Source: Patellaria atrata CBS 101060 (lineage: Eukaryota > Ascomycota > Dothideomycetes > Patellariales > Patellariaceae). From it: 64,000 nt of DNA. Shown in pieces: positions 59,597-64,000 of the stretch (position 1 is the stretch's first letter; each line of letters begins with the position of its first letter). The notes below the pieces were generated by a model, which was given only the letters and a program-made list of their open reading frames with translations, ran no database searches and was not told where the DNA came from. The stretch is taken from positions 158,009 to 222,008 of the forward strand of contig MU006109.1 of assembly GCA_010093705.1 (NCBI GenBank). Direction: 5' to 3'. Position numbers and translations under genes: made by a program.

Positions 59597-60487
59597 TCAT
59601 GCCGTGCTCCTCCATAGTTCTCTAAACTTCACAAAACCAGCAATGCTGCCAAACAAGCCCACCCAGGCATCGCTCACCAGTCCCTCCTCTAAGCTCCAAT
59701 GTATAGTCAAAGGCGCAAACGCCGCGTTCACAATAACCTCATCCCACCATCTCTTATCCTCCTCCCCCCTCTCCCTCTCCCTCAACTTATCCTCCTTCTC
59801 CCCATCCCCTTCCTTGCCCTTCCCTTCCCCCATCCTAACCCACCATTCTCTCCCCAACCTCGCAAACACCAACGCCACATCCGCCGCCCAAAACATGCTA
59901 CTCCAGCACCACAGCCTCAACTGCCTCTTCTCGTCCCACCGCGGCCCGCTTAACACCCCATGCTGCGCCAGATAAGCCATGTTCTCGAGCACCTGATACG
60001 GTACATTGACCGCGATCTGCGCCCACACCAATCTCCTGACGACGCCGTCTCGAGGCGGCGAGGCCAGCACGCCCCGCGCCCACGCCCATATCCCCACCAT
60101 CCCCCATAGCCGGAAGAAGATCCTGTAGTCAGCGATCAGGTCCGCGAGGCTCTTTGCGCCCCGCTGGAGCGCGAGGAGGCGCGCGATCCGCGGGGGTGTA
60201 GGGAGGGATGCGATGATGGTTTCGCCGGGGAGCAGTGCGGTCGAGGCTTTGCTCGCGATGTCGGAGGCTAGCTGGGAGAGGTGCGTGGAGAGGTGCGTGG
60301 AGAGGCGGGCGTGCAGGAGCGTCAGGGTGTAGCAGAGGGTTAGGAGGGTTGTGTCGATGCCGTTGGGGGTGGAGAGGATGCGCGCGAGGTGAGAGATCGT
60401 GCGGTCGGTGTGGGAGAGTGAGCGTTGGAGGAGGGCATGGAGGTGGAAGGGGGGTAGGTTGGTTTTGGAAGGGGGTTCGCTGGCCAT
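59597..60487 (-). CDS. pex11C: Peroxin 11C-like peroxisome proliferation protein
   Basis: A single exon of 296 residues. Pex11 proteins bend the peroxisomal membrane during division. The order is an N-terminal helix (LHALLQRSLSHTDRTISHLA), then RIARLLALQRGAKSLADLIADYRIFFRLWG, split here only in description. The latter is the core Pex11 motif, with a short WGMVGIWAWARGVL segment after it. NVPYQVLENMAYLAQHGVL, typical of the Pex11C group, follows. A charged insert rich in Glu, Lys and Gly comes next, then APLTIHWSLEEGLVSDAWVG as the C-terminal helix. It starts MASEPPSKTNLPPFHLHALL. GC-rich codon use is stronger than in neighbours. Confidence 0.88.
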   Translation of the reverse strand: MASEPPSKTNLPPFHLHALLQRSLSHTDRTISHLARILSTPNGIDTTLLTLCYTLTLLHARLSTHLSTHLSQLASDIASKASTALLPGETIIASLPTPPRIARLLALQRGAKSLADLIADYRIFFRLWGMVGIWAWARGVLASPPRDGVVRRLVWAQIAVNVPYQVLENMAYLAQHGVLSGPRWDEKRQLRLWCWSSMFWAADVALVFARLGREWWVRMGEGKGKEGDGEKEDKLRERERGEEDKRWWDEVIVNAAFAPLTIHWSLEEGLVSDAWVGLFGSIAGFVKFRELWRSTA

Positions 60488-62447
60488 GTAGATGGTTTTT
60501 GTGTTTGCTGGATAGGGCCTTTTGATGGCGTAGTTGTGTGATAGCTCCTAAGAAGTCTTTTGTGAGATTTGTGGAATTGAATGTGTGGGGGCTTTGTGTG
60601 TTGATATCGTATGGGATTGGGGTAGCTTGCTCGTCCGCCGATGCACTCCCGCTACCGAGGCTCTTCGTCACTGTTGTCAGAGCTACAGATCTCCATCATA
60701 ACTATCTTTTTACATCCTAAAAGTCACCTACCCAGTATAAAGTATCAGCGGTAACCATGCCCACTTACCTCTTCTACTGTAACCTGCGTCGTGATATGTG
60801 GGGTAGATCGCGCTGCTGTCATTGATAGCCTACAAACCCCATACTATACAGTATCCTCCTCCGACTCACCTCGTCCGGATCTACCGCCGAATACTAGAAA
60901 GAGAACACGACGAAGTCTTACCGAGAAAACTTAAGAGCTACAGATGCTTTACTGACATCGGGAAGGAGGTCCACTGGCCCATGAGCACTGTTTCCTCCTC
61001 GACCATCACGACGGTATTAGTCGTTTCTCAGGAAACTCATGACTTTAGACTACAATTCTACGCGGTAATACAACTTCTCTATCGAGCGAGGAGATATTGA
61101 CACGCAGATAGTGAGGGGTCACACCACAAGAATAGATACACAAGGTCGGCGAAAACACCACCGAGGGAATATTGTATTCTCGTTGAAGAGATGCTCACAA
61201 CATTCAACCATTACCTCACTTCGTGATCTAACCACACGATTGAATAAGGACCGCACGCGGGGAGTGTTGGATTATATCGCAGGAATAAATAACCACGTTA
61301 GTGGAACCAGCGCTGAGGGAGCATAATAAACCACGAAAATCTTGGACGACCATAACAGCTTCATACTGTTTAGTGATACGGAGACAGGTAAGGGATGCAA
61401 ATTCGAAATACTCATACTGGTAGTCATATGTCTCGGGCTGGAAAGTAGGCTTTTTCCAATATATACCCCTATAATCCAGGAAGGCCAAGAATGTACATGA
61501 AGTGAACACTAGCTTCACAGTCTCTTTCCTTTCCCAAATTCTCTTTCTCATTGGGATCTATTTCCATACTGGCTTATCCCTCAGTAAGGCGATTCCTGGA
61601 GCCGACGTTGAGGCCGTAGTCTATCCTCTCGACCAACGTACAACCGTGTGAGGGAAGACGTAGAGCAGTGATCTCCTTGCTACTAGAATAAGCCATGGAT
61701 TGTTTAAAGTAATTCAAGAGTATTCGGTCGAGAATGACCAGCGGTGGTATATCTATCCTAATAGCAATCTTAACGCATAGAGTACCTCTCTCGCGATACC
61801 TGGTTATAGTATTATCCCTAGTATGTATACAAGGTCTATTTATATCTACTACTATCTTTACATTCTTAACCCGTCTCCCTCTAGTTTCCGTCTATCCGCT
61901 CTATATATAGTGTACACTATTGACTTTTGCCCGTTATAAGATACCGATAGCGTTGGACAGCAACATCGGAGTTCTAGAAAAGGCGAGCATTTATTCCGTT
62001 AGGGGTTCGGCGGTAGAGCGAGGACGTGTCTTAGATACTACTCTAGTCCTCTCATATGTCCTCTTCTATTCTGAAAATCGATCATGCTATCGATCCTTCT
62101 TCACCATCTAATGATAGTGATCCTAAGGTGTTTGCATTGTATTTACTCATTCACACTTTCACTGTCCACGATATTTGACATTGTGCTCATACGGAGTACT
62201 TATTACCATCACCATGACATTAATTCTGTATAACACATCTTCCTCGCTAGTGTTTCTTACCGTCCCCGTCACATATAAACCAACCCAAGTAATAATACTC
62301 AATCCATCTAAGACGACAGATCCCACATCCACATCCATACACACAAAAACGGAACTCACAACACGGTTCCCTCGAAAGTACTCGAGACCCCCTCCTTCTA
62401 CCCTCCGGTCCAGACTCCGATAAAGAAAAAGACTCAAACTCACCTCT
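60488..62447. other. Intergenic region, with an AT-rich island
   Basis: About 2 kb without a supported gene. The part from about 61740 to 61930 is dense in TA, CTA and TATA words (for example TATATCTACTACTATC), unlike the rest of the window. It may be a mutated repeat relic. Confidence 0.4.
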
Positions 62448-62922
62448 TCAATAACACCCCTCCAACAACCGTAACACAACTTCATTTAAACGAACCATAT
62501 CCCCCTTTTCCAAACTCAACCCCTTAACTATAGACCTCGCTCCCTTTTCTCGAGTAGCTGACGACGGGACATCGGGAAACAGGGACGGGAGGGGAATCTC
62601 GACGTGGCGCTCAGCTCATTTCCCCAGCAACGAAGATCACGTACGAGAGCAGTCCGTTCTCGATGAGGTTCGAAGCGCGTCGCGAAAATTGGCATGTGCG
62701 TCAATACATAAGCCGGGATCATTCGGACCGACACGTGGGTCGGCATGAGACAGCGGGTGAGCGAGTACACGCGTGTCGACTATTCGAAGAGCGGGAAGTT
62801 GGGGAAGAGGTGGAAGGAGAGATGTCGGAGTGCGGGGAGCTCTTGAGTTCGATGCGCGGGCTCTGGGAAGAGCTGGTGGAGGGCTTCTGCGCTTCTGAGT
62901 TTGAGACTTTTGGTGTACTCAT
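62448..62922 (-). CDS. Small candidate gene, unknown function
   Basis: Proposed exons are 62769-62922 and 62448-62614, with a 154-nt GT..AG intron. They give 106 residues. The first exon is Ser/Pro-rich (MSTPKVSNSEAQKPSTSSS). The second reads VEIPLPSLFPDVPSSATREK and GARSIVKGLSLEKGDMVRLN, then EVVLRLLEGCY before TGA. The amphipathic, Leu/Val-rich C-terminal helix looks like real protein. The two frames agree only after the splice. The acceptor (GGGAAATGAG) has a weak pyrimidine tract. I do not recognise the family. Confidence 0.4.
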
Positions 62923-63561
62923 CGGGTTGGGTTAGGCCCTTCGGGTTGTTGCGGTTTGGGGGGAGTGCGCGGGCTTGGTGTAGAGGATGGGAGGTGGTGG
63001 CTGCTGTAGAGGTTGTGTGGCTGCTATAGAGGTAAGTGATAATGGTAAGTGAGAATTTTAAACTTCGGTTTGTGTGGAATGGGGCTGGGTGAGTTATTAT
63101 GGATATGGGGGGAGATGATAGGTGGGTGATATAATCAGGCGTGGTAATGTATCAAGGGGCTTGATGAAGTTTAAGGTATGATTTACTCGAAGTTGATAAA
63201 TGTGAGGACAACGATAAAACGGTAAGATAACCGTTCTCCTATTTTCTCAATCTACCTTTTCCAGAAGCCGACATTGTGTCTACACATGTACAATCCAGAG
63301 TAACATTGATACTAGACAACACCTTCTCCATATCCCCTACTCTCAACTTATACAAACTTGACAGAATCGATCCTCTCCTCTCCCACTCCCGTTCAAATCA
63401 ATATACCCTATCAACAACCCCACGTCCACCCCTTTCCATTCATATAAACCCTCGCCTTTTACACCCATACCGACCAAACCCCCTCAACAACCGAATAACA
63501 CCCACATTCAACTTCCATCCAACATCCAACCAAACTCTGCAAACCCTACCTCGTACCAACC
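62923..63561. promoter_or_regulatory. Divergent intergenic region
   Basis: About 640 bases between two candidate small genes. The right-hand part (63260-63561) is a pyrimidine-rich plus-strand leader with little else. Confidence 0.4.
63443..63448 (+). promoter_or_regulatory. TATA-like element
   Basis: TATAAA, 114 bases before the ATG at 63562, followed by a C/A-rich leader. Confidence 0.35.
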
Positions 63562-63915
63562 ATGTTCGCAGATTCGGCATACACCCACTTTCACCTCCCA
63601 CCTCCCCATCCTAACTCCACCTCCTATCCTTATACCTACAGAAACAGAACCCAAGCACAAGCACCACGAATAGAGCCTCGGGTCCAAGGAGTGGCGGAAA
63701 GTAAGCTCACCCCCACAGCTGGGACCGAACCAGCGGGTTTCACCGAATACGGTCCTCCCACTTCCACTTCGGAGAGACGGGATCCACTGTTCGAGGGAGA
63801 CCGGCTGAGTCGGTCGGGTTGTCCTCCACGGGAGTATTGGGACGGGAAGGAGGTTGGAGAAGAGAGCCGGAAGGAAGAAGAAACCTTAGACCTCCTGCCG
63901 GAGGCCCCTTTCTGA
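63562..63915 (+). CDS. Hypothetical protein, possibly first exon of a longer gene
   Basis: A frame of 117 residues that I do not recognise. It starts MFADSAYTHFHLPPPHPNST. It is Pro/Tyr/Thr-rich, then holds GTEPAGFTEYGPPTSTSERR and ends in an acidic tail. A TATA-like site and fungal-type leader precede it. In the next frame, bases 63916-64000 encode a run ending in a hydrophobic stretch (STGVLFLGVVFLG). A spliced membrane-anchored continuation beyond the window is therefore possible. Confidence 0.4.
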   Translation: MFADSAYTHFHLPPPHPNSTSYPYTYRNRTQAQAPRIEPRVQGVAESKLTPTAGTEPAGFTEYGPPTSTSERRDPLFEGDRLSRSGCPPREYWDGKEVGEESRKEEETLDLLPEAPF

Positions 63916-64000
63916 CGTCAAAGGCGCGGCTGTACCCTCGAAAGGAGAGGTTCAAGGCCCATCTACGGGGGTCTTGTTCCTCGGTGTCGTTTTCTTGGGG

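Overview
The window is nuclear DNA of a filamentous ascomycete (Pezizomycotina). Protein genes are split by short spliceosomal introns, mostly 42-75 nt with GT..AG ends and CTAAC-like branch points. The gene set includes a chitin synthase export chaperone (Chs7), an EF-hand NADPH oxidase of the NoxC type, a bZIP/DUF3425 regulator, a Pex11C-like peroxin, Tel1 and Nup192. A relative of a coiled-coil protein family that I associate with Sclerotinia/Botrytis-like fungi hints at Leotiomycetes. That placement is inference. No rRNA, tRNA or CRISPR array was found.

Layout. 1-5.6 kb: accessory end with a broken amino-acid permease, a SnoaL/NTF2-like enzyme, a GFA-family zinc protein, a hairpin-forming repeat and an orphan low-complexity gene. 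5.8-17.3 kb: beta-mannosidase (GH2), a frameshifted coiled-coil gene, mitochondrial EF-Tu, 3-hydroxyisobutyryl-CoA hydrolase, a bZIP factor and an alpha/beta hydrolase. 17.3-21.8 kb: a gene-poor stretch holding a local cluster of diverged copies of one small orphan protein family. One copy is intact, the others are broken, and both strands carry copies. 21.8-27.6 kb: noxC, a Gfo/Idh/MocA oxidoreductase, glycine cleavage H protein and mitoribosomal bS6m. 28.1-42.8 kb: the head-to-head giants NUP192 (minus) and TEL1 (plus). 43.9-52.2 kb: a large fungal membrane protein, CHS7, LAS1 and a disordered conserved protein. 52.2-59.6 kb: a 7.4-kb stretch without a credible gene. 59.6-64 kb: PEX11C and two small candidate genes.

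Themes. Mitochondrial function recurs: EF-Tu, HIBCH-type hydrolase, GcvH and bS6m sit in two divergent pairs with short shared promoters. The rest is core housekeeping (nuclear pore, DNA damage kinase, rRNA processing, chitin synthesis, peroxisomes) with fast-evolving material in the gaps. The most unusual object is the small-protein family at 18.2-21.3 kb. Gene models were built by hand: exon joins were chosen so that reading frames close and family motifs stay intact. For most genes the summed coding length is a multiple of three.
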